Assembly (NCBI RefSeq): GCF_028389875.1
Contig: NW_026907676.1
Coordinates: 382,001 to 446,000 of the forward strand
Length of the DNA: 64,000 bases
Direction of reading: 5' to 3'
Source: Rhea pennata
Taxonomy: Eukaryota > Chordata > Aves > Rheiformes > Rheidae
The first letter of the stretch is position 1. Each line of letters opens with the position of its first letter. A program made the translations under genes and the position numbers. This document shows, piece by piece, positions 1 to 10,281 of this stretch. A model generated the notes under the pieces. That model searched no databases, was not told where the DNA came from, and saw only the letters and a list, made by a program, of their open reading frames with translations.

Positions 1-1010
1 GGAGTGGGCTGTGACACATCTGAGCCACTGGAAATGCCCTGTGATTGCTCCAGGCATCTTCCACAGCCACCGAGCCTGGGGAGGGGGTTGTCAGGTGCAA
101 TGATGCTGATCCAGCTGCGTCTGTGCTGTCCATCACAGCTGGTACAGACTCACCCCATGGCCACATAGCTTGCTCGCTCTGCAGAGCAGCTCTGCCAGCC
201 TGGGGCCCTGTGGGAAGCACAGGGCGGAGGTGTAGGAACAGCTGGTGAGGCCAGCATGGGCATACTGCTGGCCAGCGGGGCTGCAGGCAGCCAGGGTAAA
301 GGATCTCCTGGTCATGAGAGCAGTGCAGACATGGAGTGACTGGCCTCCATTTCCTTGTGCTATTGCTGGCCCCCAGCCATGAGGCTGATGGGGAGGCTGA
401 CACTCCTCTCTGCCCCCACCCCCTTGGAGCTGCTGTCTGCTTTAGAGGGACTGGGGCTATGGAGTGAGTGCCCAAAGCTCTGCAGTCCTCTGCAGCAGGC
501 ACTGCTGCAGGGCCACCACTAGCCTGGACTGCACTGCTGGGTGGTCTGGGCAGTGGGCAGGGGAGGTGGGGAGAGCCAGAGAAGGGCTGGGCTGGGCTGG
601 AAAGGGCCATGGCAAAGGAAAAACGCCAGGAGGTAGCTACTGCATGTGAACGGGTAGTGTGGGAGCACAGAGCCATGTGCTTGCAGGGCAAATGCAGGTC
701 TCCTGGGGAAGGCACCAGGACGTGGAGGGTAAAGGAGAACAGAGCCTGGCTGGTCCCTGTGTTGCATGCTGTGACTGCAGTGTGGGAAAGGGAGAGTTAG
801 CAGCATATAGAGACACTCAAGGTGCATAAGGGGTCAGTCAGGATAGATTTAGTAGAAGACTTGCTCTCCAAACTGCACTGGGAGCTCTGGGAACTGCCCA
901 GGAGGGTCACTGATGGGATGCCGGTGGTTGCACGGGTCAGACGCCCAGGCAGGACTCCTATCGTATCCTAAAGGCCCCTTAAATCTCCTACCACTATTTC
1001 CTTATCTCAG
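1..1010. repeat. Duplicated non-coding flank (inverted copy near 36.5 kb)
   Basis: No gene seen. Bases about 360-640 match the reverse complement of about 36470-36755, including GGAGTGAGTGCCC and GCTGGGCTGGGCTGGAAAGG. Bases 160-280 resemble 30570-30670 and 62510-62570, which lie downstream of OR-2 and OR-4. This looks like the 3' flank of a further OR block that continues off the left edge. Confidence 0.55.
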
Positions 1011-1800
1011 CTATGCTGACCTGCAGTAGCTGCTGGCTGCCAAGCAGCTAGGCGTTATTGACAAAATGGAATACGCACGTCTGATCTTTACAGGAATTGG
1101 GTCAGTGTGTAGAGAGCACACGCTGGGGCTGCTCTCATGTATTCTGCCCATCACTGACTGTTCACCAGACCTCCTGCAGATGTTCTCACTGCACAGGCAC
1201 GCACTGGGAAAGCTGCCCCAGGGCGATCGTCCCAGAGCAGCCCCTCCCATCACCCCTTTCCAGTGCTGGCTGCTCCCCTCAGCTGAGGGCTGGTCCCAGC
1301 CACTTCTGTCTTCCTGCAGGTCTCCTTGCAGGCAAACCTCAGAGGATGGCTGTCTGCTGACCCCCATGTGGGGTACAGACAGAGTTGAGCAGGGGGCGGG
1401 TGCTCAGATCCCCCAGACTCTGCTGAGAGGCTTGGTGAACTTGGAGGTCTCTGGCAGAGCTTACCCAGGAAAGCGGAGGCAGAAAAGCCCTTTCCATATC
1501 CTGCACTGGAGAGCAGCTCATAGCCTGGCAGCAAAACACAGAGAACATCTCTGTTGCCTGGAGCTGTCCCTGCTGGGAGCTCTTTCTCTCTCCCTTTCAT
1601 CTTTTCCCTCTCAGGGCTCACAGACCTTCCCTCCCTCTGAGGGCTCAGTTCTGCCTTACAGAAACCTCGCCGGACCAGGCATTGTCCAGGGCGATCTCTG
1701 TGCATGCAGGTCCGAAGGAGCAGGTCACAGAAACCCTGCTAAGCACATAAAGGTGATGCTAGTGCTGCTGGTGGTGGAGGTGGTGGTGAAGCCCAAATAT
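1010..1800 (-). repeat. Truncated C block without an OR gene
   Basis: Bases 1560-1760 resemble 11490-11690 in the OR-1 block, with shared CTCACAGACC, GCTCAGTTCT and AGGAGCAGGTCA words in the same order. Bases 930-1230 resemble 7200-7490. The coding part and about 2 kb of the block are missing. A long plus-strand open frame across 1066-1812 has no recognisable domain and is not called a gene. Confidence 0.5.
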
Positions 1801-3660
1801 ATGCAAACCTAGGCAGCCTGAGGTGCAGCCAGGAGCAAAAGCAGATGCATAAGCTGTCACAGGAGTGCCACATAGTTAGAATAACTGAGATGTGGTTGAA
1901 CCACTCACATGACTGGAGTCCTTCAAAGGCAGGGTACAAGTTCCTCAGAAGAGACCACCAGGGAGGATGAAGTGGGGGGATGCCCTATCTGTGAAGTGGT
2001 AGCTTGGATGCATGGAACTCTTCCATAGGATGGACCACGTTAGGCAGCTCTGAAGTGCAGAGAAGCTCAGGAAAGCCGACAGGTAATTAAGCACTTGTCA
2101 AGCACGAGAACGCTCCATATGAACAGTTTGTAAAGTTAGGAGACTTCTCTGGACCCTAGCTTGGCTAATCAGGGAGCTCCTTCGTGAGCTCCAAGGCAAT
2201 AAGGCAGCATAGGGAAAGGGGAAGAAGGCAGAGGCTACAAAGGAGACATTTAGAGATATCATCCGGCAAAGTAGGGATGATGTTAGGAAGCCAAAGCTCC
2301 GCTGTGACAGAGACACTTGCAGGGGATGTGAAGGACAGGAAGAAGAGCTGCTACTGCTTCAGTAACAGTAGAAAAATAGAAAAGGAAATGCGGCTCGCTG
2401 CTGAAAGAGCAAGGGATTTTAGCAAAAGCAGATGCAGATAGGTCTGGGGAATTCAAGTCCTTCCCATCTTCAGTCTTTGCCAACAAGATCTCCCAGGCTG
2501 TTGTGCCTACTGTCAGGAATCCTGAGGAGAAACCCAACCCACAGTGCCTAAGTCTTGAATAAAGGATGACTTGCAAGAAGTCAAATGATAACATGTCTAT
2601 CACATTGGATGGCTGTCATCCATGGACACTGAGAGAGCTGGCTGCTGTGACAGCCAGGTCTATGATCTTTGAAAGGTGTGGAGATTGGTGTGTGTGTTCA
2701 GGGAAGTCCCAGTGAACAAAAGGAGGAATATCTGGAGCTTCTCTTCTAAAAAGGCACCGAAAACAAACCAGGGAGCTGCGGGCACTTTCAGCCTGACTCA
2801 GTGTGTCAGGAAGCCAGTCCTCTCAGATCACATTTCTGAACACATGAGGGAGAAGAAGGTGTCTGGGAACAGTCAGCATGGAGTTACTGAAGGTAAAACA
2901 TTCCTCAGCAACCTGATTGCCTTCTGCGATAGAAGACCAGCACTTATGGAGCAAGGGAGAACAGTGGATATCACAGTAGACATCCAGATGGGCAAAAAGC
3001 TGATTGGATGATCAAGCTCAGAGGGCTTTCCTGATGGGTCATGCTTTACTGGGAAGCCAGGTAAAAGTGGGGTATGCAGGGGTATACCCTGTATGCTGTC
3101 CAGTTGGAAAGATTCCTCAGTGACCTGCAGAATGGGAATCCCATCACCCTTGTAGAAGACACCTAGTTGGGAGGAATAGTCATAACCTCGAGGGCCGTCA
3201 TTTAGAAGGAGCTCAGTAGGAAGGAGAAATGGGCTGTCAGGACCACTGTGAAATTCAACAAGGACAAATGCCAGGTCCTGCCCCTGGAATAGAGCAACAC
3301 CCTGCTGTGAGAGGGGTTGGGAGTGCCTGTCTGGGCAGCAGCTCAGCAGAAAAGGATGTAGGAGTCTTTGTAGCAGGGAGCTAAACATCAGCCAGCAGCC
3401 TGCCCTGGCAGCAAAGGAGGCCACAGCATCCTAGACTGCATAACTAGGAGATCGAAGGTAATTCTCCCCCTCTACTCAGCATCGTTAGAGCACATTTAGA
3501 TACTGCATCCAGTTGGACCCCGTGTAGAGGAACGCTGTTTGTCACTCGGAGTGAGTTCAGTGGCAGGCCCCAAAGAGGACTGGGGCTGGCTCAGCTGCTC
3601 TGTGAGGAGGGGCTGGGGGAACGAGCTTTGTTCATAAGGATAAGGAAAGTTGTGGGGGGC
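1800..3660 (+). mobile_element. CR1 LINE fragment, endonuclease through reverse transcriptase to 3' part
   Basis: Old, heavily decayed CR1 in plus orientation. Near 1870-1960 the translated text resembles the CR1 endonuclease phrase ITETWWD...SHDW. Near 2860-2990 a stretch reads like the CR1 RT text SQHG.T.GK..L.NL.AF.D...GR.VDI. Bases 3240-3520 match the CR1 C-terminal RT region (tracts like GCAGCAAAGGAGGCC and TACTCAGC). Many stops and frame changes occur and no full domain remains. Related fragments lie at 21775-24420, 41870-43800 and 56560-57110. Confidence 0.75.
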
Positions 3661-4290
3661 TCACAGAATCTTCCCAAGTCAAGGCTACCACCAATACAGA
3701 ATCAGGTTTGTGCAGCCACACAAGGCAAGTGCTTGAGCATCACTGCTCGCTGCAGTCACTGTGCATCTGGGAGAAGTGGTTTTAAAGTTCTGAAGAAATA
3801 TTCTGTCTTTTGAAGTTTGCCAGCTTTAAAAGCTGTAGCACTGTATCACTGCCACTTGAAAGAGTACCTCTGAGAGCTCCACTGTGGAAGACCTTTTCCT
3901 TTTAAATTTCACATGATCTAAACTGCTCTCTGAGACTTCGTGCTGGATATCAGCCCCTAGATAGCGTTTTTATTATTATTTATCACAGCTCAGGGCAGTG
4001 TGCAGAGGGCTGCAAGAAGAGCTCAAATCCTCAAGTCTTTCTCCCCCCAGCTATAATTCACTGGATTGAACTGTGGAGGGGAGTAACTAGATGGTTAAGT
4101 AAGGTCTAATTGGGGGATACTACTGCATTATAAGCAAAGACTTTCTAGGATCATGCTACATTAGAAGAAAAAAGTGTCTGCACCAACAACTTATACGTGT
4201 AGTATTCCTCCTTAGCCTTCGCTAGTAAGAGAGGGAGGCAACTACCATGCTCTTGGCCTAAAAATACTTGTTGCTGGACAGATCTGAGAA
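3660..4290. other. No gene seen, AT-rich non-coding stretch
   Basis: AT-rich sequence with short poly-T and poly-A runs. I found no coding frame, RNA gene or duplicated segment in it. Confidence 0.4.
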
Positions 4291-4299
4291 GTGTTAAAT

Positions 4300-5037
4300 T
4301 CAAGAACTTCTGTTCTAGTTAGATTCCCGGGGGCCAAACATCCGGTTTGGCAAGCCAACACAAACTCACCCTCACACACACACACACACAAACACTGTTC
4401 AGTAGCAAGCAGTGTATTAGTAGATACTTACAAACAGACCAACCCGATGGTAATCTCGAGAAGGACCACCTCAATGCTTGTCCCAATCATCTGCATGGTG
4501 AGAGAGGGAGTCGGCAGGCACAATCTTTTCAGGCATCCCTGAGGAGGCAACGTGGTCCTCTGCTGTGTAGCAGCCTCTCTCTCCTTCGGAAAAACTCCGA
4601 TATTTATGATTCTTTGCAGTAGGCGGGAGTCCCGGCACCTGGGGCCAACAAGTGCGGGGAGTCTAGCCCAGCTCCGCCCCAGTTGCATAACCAGGCTATG
4701 ATACTGCGCACGTGTGCAGACTTATTTTGGGGGCCACATTTGACTTTGGGGATGGCTACTTCATTACTCTTCAACTTCTGACCTTCATGTTGACTGCTTC
4801 TCATGGTGATTCTGTGGCTGGAAGCCACAGAATCTATATGTAACCAACCGCTGCTCTTTCTCACAGATTTCCAAGACCTTGTTAGTTACTTGTTTGTATC
4901 CCACTTAACACAGCGGTATTGTTCTAGGCACTAAAAAGTTACAACACTAGACCATTCTCACCAAGTATCCCGTAGTACAGATACAAAAAGTTACAACATG
5001 GACCATTCCCATCAAGTATCACCTAGTACAGATACAG
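4300..5037 (-). mobile_element. Possible LTR-like fossil with a 52-bp tandem duplication
   Basis: The stretch interrupts duplicated sequence and is unlike its neighbours in base use. It holds a (CA)n run at about 4374-4391 and two adjacent copies of a 52-bp unit (4933-4984 and 4985-5036, each beginning AAAAAGTTACAACA). Read on the minus strand, this resembles the enhancer repeats of an LTR U3, and a GGCCCCCGGGAATC stretch at the far end could be a degenerate primer-binding site. Termini and family could not be fixed. It may instead be an unclassified repeat. Confidence 0.3.
4933..5036. repeat. Tandem duplication, 2 x 52 bp
   Basis: Two head-to-tail copies at 4933-4984 and 4985-5036 sharing AAAAAGTTACAACA, GACCATTC, TCAAGTATC or CCAAGTATC, and TAGTACAGATAC. 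They differ at only a few bases. Confidence 0.85.
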
Positions 5038-5207
5038 ATGCCAGAAAAGAGCAAACGTTCCCTTAATATACATCATCCAGAGGGCTTTTTTTCTGGCACA
5101 CTGGTCCATGCCAGTCTCCAAAGCCATGGGGGAGACCAGGTAGCAAATCTGGGGAAGTCTTCCCCTTTCCCGTGAATTCTGCCCAACTTTCCTTCTGATT
5201 GAGCAGA
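5030..5207 (-). repeat. Inverted piece of the M block
   Basis: Reverse complement of about 6147-6315: it carries inverted copies of GGGCAGAATTCA, CCATGGCTTTGGAGACTGGC and CCCTCTGGATGATG. Together with the forward copy it makes a foldback of about 170-bp arms around a spacer of roughly 0.95 kb. Confidence 0.75.
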
Positions 5208-5239
5208 CACACGATAGACAGGGCAGAAAGCTAAGGGTG

Positions 5240-5665
5240 CAGGCCTGGGGATCGCAGCATCTCTCTTATGAGGATAAGCTGTGACAGTTGGGCCTGTTTA
5301 CCCTGTAGAAGAGAAGACTGAGAGGGGATCTTATCAGTGTGCATAAATACGTTAAGGGAAGGTGTTAAGAGGATGGAGCTGGAATCTCCTCTGTGATGGC
5401 AAGTGACAGGACAAGAGGCAATGGGCAAAAACTGAAACACAGGAAGTTCCTCCTGAATATAAGAAAGAACTTCTTTATCGTGAGAGTGACAGAGCACTAG
5501 AACAGGTTGCCCAGAGAGGCTGTGGAATCTGCTTCTCTGGAGATATTCAAAAGGCACCTGGAGAGGAGACAATCCTGTCCAACATGCTCTAGGTGACTGT
5601 GCTTGAGCAGGAGGTTGGACTAGAGGATCTCCAAAGGTCCCTTCCAGTGTCAACCATTCTGTGAT
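5240..5665 (+). mobile_element. CR1 LINE 3' end, 5'-truncated
   Basis: Clear CR1 3' region with TTGGGCCTGTTTA, AGAGAAGACTGAGAGG, GACAAGAGGCAATGGG, CACAGGAAGTTCC, GAGTGACAGAGCACT, GGTTGCCCAGAGAGG and TTGGACTAGAGGATCTCC. It ends at a TTCTGTGATTTC tail directly before the M-block word CAGTATTCAAGGGG. The same right-hand junction occurs at 15610, so the two copies look like one ancestral insertion. Confidence 0.9.
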
Positions 5666-6910
5666 TTCTCACAGTATTCAAGGGGAATGGAGCCTCCCTT
5701 CTGCAAGAGTGTCCTGGGATAGGGCAGAGATGAGGCAGAGCAGGAAGGCTGGTTGTAGGGACATTCTCAAACACCAGCAGCTGCAGAGTGGGAAGTTGAT
5801 CGCCTCACAAACACCTGAATGAGCCAAAATGCAGGTCCTGAGGTGCAGCACTGCCTTTCCAGCTCTGCACCAGAGTCTGGACAGCAGCACTGCAGTGTGT
5901 GGGCATGTCCTCAGAAGCCCAGGGTCAAAAATGTAGAGGATTCAGGGAGCCAGGGCTGCACAGTCTCCCAAGATAGGCAGGTGTGGTGGGAGATGCAGGG
6001 CACCAAGGCAGTACAGTACCTCAGGAGAGGCAGGGCACTAGGGGGATACAAGGTGTCAGGAGCTGTATGCAGGGGAGAAGCACTGCCCTGAGGTGATGCT
6101 GAAAAGGCCAAGGACAAACTGAGGTCCAAAGATGAGAACTGCTTTCCCCAGTCTCAAACAGAAGGCAAGCTGGGCAGAATTCATGGGAAAGGGGAACACT
6201 TCCCTGGATTTTCCACCTGATCTCCCCCATGGCTTTGGAGACTGGCAAGGACCAGGGTCCCAAATAAAGCCCTCTGGATGATGTGTATTAAGGGCATGTT
6301 TGCTCTTTTATGGCATCTCATCTCCCCCTCAAGCACTGTGGACGAAAAATCTTGCTGAGCACTTTTAGAAACAAAGAATCTGGTTTGGTGCTTCAGGGAG
6401 GAAGACCACATCCTGTCCTATGCTGTTGTACATCCTACTTCTACAAAGAGAGTGACCCGCAGCACTTATCAGTTTTGAAGCTCAGCAAAGGGACCCACAG
6501 GGGAAAACAATTTGCAAGCTCACTGAAAGCATGTCAGGGGGCCGGGGTAGAAGGGGCGAGAGGACACGGCCCTGCCCTGCCCTGCCCTGGGGGCAGCAGC
6601 ATGCTGCCCGTGGCCTCCAGTGCCCCGGCCATGCCCAGGGCCCCCACGCTGGCACCAGGGCTGGCACCAGCACAGGCCCCAGGGCTGCCCCCTGTGCCCG
6701 GCATGGCCCCAGGGTGCAGGACAGCGAGGAGCCCCGTGGGGCCTCTGCGGCAGAGCCCAGCCCTGCGGGGCAGCGGCCGGGCCCCAGGGCCCCGCACTGC
6801 CCGGGCACCTGGTGCTGGGCTGCCCTGAGGCCCCGCCATGCCCCACACTGCCACCCACAAGATGGCGCCATCCTGCGTGGTGGAAAATCCAAGAGAACAT
6901 AATGAAATGT
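5666..6910 (+). repeat. M block copy 1
   Basis: Non-coding duplicated block matching 15620-16440 and 46380-47180 in order, then jumping to sequence matching 48265-48600. Compared with copy 3, about 1.1 kb is absent at position 6535, between GAAAGCATGTCAG and GGCCGGGGTAGAAGG. The last 370 bp are GC-rich and open on both strands because of composition, so no coding gene is called. Confidence 0.75.
6861..6872. promoter_or_regulatory. Palindromic double YY1-like site, copy 1
   Basis: GATGGCGCCATC is a perfect 12-bp palindrome within CAAGATGGCGCCATCC. It reads as two opposed YY1-type cores (AAGATGGCG). It lies at the edge of a GC-rich stretch and is repeated at 48589-48600. Binding is inferred from the motif only. 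Confidence 0.45.
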
Positions 6911-6922
6911 TAAAAGTATAGA

Positions 6923-6993
6923 ATGGACTGGACTTGCCTGGACTTGGCTGGACTGGACTGGACTGCAATGGAATGAAATGGAATGGAATTAGA
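6923..6993 (+). repeat. Degenerate GGACT/GGAAT pentanucleotide repeat
   Basis: About 14 pentamer steps that begin as (TGGAC)n variants and change into (TGGAA)n. Simple-sequence tract, no gene. Confidence 0.7.
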
Positions 6994-6999
6994 TGGCAA

Positions 7000-7520
7000 G
7001 CGTTGGTTTGGTGTGACTGCAAGGCAACAAGACAGGGTCGGATACCAGTGGAGAGAGACACTCAGAGTTTGTGTGGGGTTAAACAGGAGAGAGTTAATAA
7101 AAGATTTACACTTCAAGCTGAACAGGGAAAACTGGGAACCGTGAGGGGAGGTGTTGCCAGCAGGAGACTGCTGGAGGCACTGGCTGGATGCATGGCTTAG
7201 ATGCCCAGGTGGGACTCTCCCGATGTATTCCAAGGGCCCCCAATTTTATCTACTAGAACCATTTCCTTATCTTAGGTGTGCTAGCCATGTGCCAGCTACT
7301 GTCTGGGAAGCAGCCAGGCATTGCAGACAGAACCGAATATGCATGCCTGGTTCTGATCAGAATTTGGTCAATGTGTAATTCCACACGCTGGGCCTGCTAC
7401 CATGTACTCTGCCAGTCACTGACTCCTGGTCAGACCTTCTGTGGGGGTTCTCACTACAGAGGGACTGCTGGAGATCTCCAGGACCAGATCTGCTCTGAGC
7501 TGGGCTAACTTCACAGTTAC
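7000..7520 (-). repeat. Duplicated non-coding segment
   Basis: Bases 7200-7490 resemble 930-1230 (ATTTCCTTATCT, GAAGCAGC or AAGCAGCTAGGC, TCTGCC.ATCACTGACT). The part 7020-7150 has no second copy that I noticed. No gene seen. Confidence 0.45.
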
Positions 7521-9290
7521 ATCGGTTGGTAAATGCTTTCTCCAGGAGACTTTTTAAAGATCTCTTGGTCCCTTCCCCAGTGCTACGCAGCTATCATGGT
7601 TACTATTTGTTTTTCCTTAAACTCATTTGAAATTACCTTTGTTGCTTGTTCCTGTTGCCTCTTGTCCTTTCCTACCCCATCACTCTGGCCCCACGCAGAC
7701 CATCCCATCTGCTTTGATCGAGGACGATCACAGGCTCACCTCCAAGCACAACCTTGCTGGGATCTTGTAGGACCACAGACAGGCCATGGTGACCAGCTTT
7801 AAGCAGACCTGTGTGCTGCAGATCCCTGTGTGGCCTCAGATGAGAATGTATGGAGATGTAAAAATGGCCCAGGGCAGAGCCTGTGGGCTGATGTCAGGGC
7901 AGAGGTGAGGCAGCAGGGGTGAGAAGACTTCCAGCAGCTCCTCTCCGCACTTGGCTAGGGAGTGACACACCCAGTAGTGCTCTTGAGAGAGGATGGTGAC
8001 ACAGGACAGGAGAGAGACTGCCCCTGAGAGACTATGAGAGACTAACAGCAGTGAGTCCCCTCCATGATCATCTGGAGCTGCTCTGGCTGCAGAGGGGCTA
8101 CCAGGAGCTCTGCAGCTGGTGTTGCCCACCCTGCACTTCCCACCCAGGGTGCTCCTTTGATTCCCTGGAGCCTAAACAAAGAGGAACCCTGTCTCACTGT
8201 GATCTGAGGCCACTTGTGGGATTCCAGCAGTGTGGGAGCTTCTAGAGTGCCATGGCTCCTGTCTGCATCCCATCCCAGTGCTGGCCTGGCCCTCTTGCTC
8301 TGCATGCAGCCCCAGGGCCCTGCTCTGAAAGCACAGCACAGGACAGGGTGCTTTCTAGGGGGAAACATGCCTCCAGTATGGTCCCCATGACAGCCCTTGG
8401 TGCCCTGGCCACCATGACCCTCCTGTCTGGCCACCTCCCACCAGTCCTTAGCCCCTGCCCAGCCCTGATGCTGTCCTCCCAGGCTTAGCAGAATGGCCGT
8501 GCTCTGGGGTCTGCTGGCATCTGGACCCACAGAAAGGCCGGGCAAGATGGTCATTTCCCCCACACAGGTGCTGAGCCCAGCAGGCAAATGGAGCTGATCA
8601 CATTCAAAGGTCACCTTTCACCGGGACTACAGTAGATGGTCGGTGCTGGAAATAGCTGGCCAGAGGAGCTGGGTGTGTGAGGAGTTTCCTGGCACAGTTT
8701 CTCCTCTCGGTTCATGAAACAAGAAGCTAGGCTGGATCTTTGCCCTGTGGCACCCTGCTTGAGGGCCCCTATGGGAGGAGGATGGTCTACAGGCCCAGGA
8801 TTTAGCTCCAGGACCTCTTCTGCGTGTTTCCTGGCAGCCCTGCAGAGGACCCAGGAGGGTGCTTATCCTCCCAGGGCTCACAGCTGCATGCCTAGCCCTC
8901 CAGCTGAGCAGAGAGCCTTGTCTGGGGTGATTTTTGGGGTAAGGACCAGCATGCAGAGTAAGTGAGATTGTCTCAAGGATGTGTGTTGTGGACAGGGCCT
9001 GAGGGACTACAGCTTTGGAGGAAGGGCCCAGCCTTCAGGCACGGCCCCAGGAAGAACCTACTTTATAAGGATACTGTGAGGGAGTCAGCTCTGACCTGGG
9101 GTCAGACACAACTTTATCTGGGTAGCAGGTGAGACAGAGCAGTCTCAGTAAAAGTGGAATGAATCCACCTGTTTCTGTAGCAACATGATAATAATAACAG
9201 TAATAACAGCAATAATAAAAAACAAGTGAACAAAAAAAGCTCAGTCCTGGTACAAGACACAGCAGGAGTCATTTGTGGAGAGCAATGGCA
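7520..9290. other. Non-coding 3' flank of OR-1
   Basis: No gene seen. Bases 8240-8500 resemble 35885-36125 downstream of OR-3 in the same orientation (ATGGCTCC, TGTCTGCATCCCATCC, CCATGACAGCCC, AGCCCCTGCCCAGCCC), so the flank belongs to the duplicated OR unit. A short AT-rich run of ATAATAAC type sits at 9186-9220. Confidence 0.5.
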
Positions 9291-9292
9291 AT

Positions 9293-10245
9293 TTAGCAAG
9301 AGCTGAAAAATGTCCATGAAATCACTTTCCTCAGGGCATCCTTGAGCTCCTTGTTCCTCATGCTGTAGATGAGGGGATTCACTGCTGGAGGCATCACCGA
9401 GTACAGAACAGCCACCACCAGATCCAGAGCTGGGGAGGAGAGGGAGGGGGGCTTCAGGTAGGCAAACAGGCCGGAGCTGACAAACAGGGAGACCACGGCC
9501 AGGTGTGGGAGGCACATGGAAAAGGCTTTGTGCTGGCCCTGCACAGAGGGGATCCTCAGCACAGCAGTGAAGATCTGCACATAGGACAGCACAATGAAAA
9601 TGAAACACCCAAAGGCTAAAGACAAACTAACCACAATAAGTCCAGCTTCCCTGAGGTAGGAGTCAGAGCAGGAGAGCTTGAGGATCTGGGGAATCTCACA
9701 GAAGAACTGGTCCACTGTGCTGCCTTGGCAAAGGGATATGGAAAATGTGTTGGCAGTGTTCAGGAGAGCATGGAGAAAACCACTGGCCCAGGCAGCTGCT
9801 GCCATTTTGACACAGGCTCTGCTGTCCATGAGTGTGCTATAGTGCAGGGGTTTGCAGATGGCAATGTAACAGTCATAGGCATGACTGTGAAGAAAGAATA
9901 CTCTCCTCCAAACAAGAAGAAGAACAGAAAAACTTGTGCAGCACATCCTGAGTAGGAAATGGCCCTGGTGTCCCACAGGGAATTCGCCATGGATTTGGGG
10001 ACAGTGGTGGAGACTGAGCCAAGGTTGAGAACAGAGAGGTTGAGGAGGAAGAAGTACATGGGGGTGTGGAGGTGTTGGTCACAGGCTACGGCTGTGATGA
10101 CGAGGCTGTTGCCCCAGAGGGCAGCCAGGTAGATGCCCAGGAAGAGTGAGAAGTGCAGGAGCTGCAGCTCCCGTGTGTCTGCGAATCCCAGGAGGAGGAA
10201 CTCATTGGGGGAGCTGTTGTTGGACAAATTGCTGTCTTTGGACAT
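9293..10245 (-). pseudogene. OR-1: family-14-like olfactory receptor, one frameshift
   Basis: Seven-transmembrane odorant receptor of the bird-expanded family-14-like type. The reading frame opens at 10245 and shows the family signatures: LHTPMYFFLLNLS after TM1, the FFCEIPQILKLSC second extracellular loop, KAFSMCLPHL at TM6 and NPLIYSMRN at TM7. The C-terminus ends at 9293. One base appears to be missing near 9881-9883, at the end of TM3: the paralogues read ATGGCCTAT and this copy ATGCCTAT, which shifts the frame exactly at MAYDRY. The DRY arginine is also cysteine here (DCY), consistent with CpG decay. The usual start codon, used in OR-2 and OR-3, is TTG in this copy, so the first ATG lies six codons upstream. 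Loss of function is likely, but a single missing base could also be an assembly error. The splice acceptor upstream is still intact. Confidence 0.9.
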
Positions 10246-10251
10246 GGAGGA

Positions 10252-10281
10252 CTGTCGAAAGGAGAAAAGACATCAAGTTAG
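10252..10281 (-). other. Splice acceptor and branch point upstream of OR-1
   Basis: On the minus strand a CTAAC branch-point-like motif (10281-10277) is followed by a pyrimidine-rich stretch and CAG at 10254-10252, seven bases before the start codon. The layout matches the other three OR loci, with 26 nt here from branch A to the AG. This fits the known OR gene plan of an untranslated first exon joined to a single coding exon. The donor exon was not located. Confidence 0.65.

Noticed and set aside
1066-1812. 248-codon open frame in the truncated C block
   Set aside because: No domain, no support in the paralogous sequence at 7.2-7.5 or 11.5-11.7 kb, and composition like the flanking non-coding DNA.
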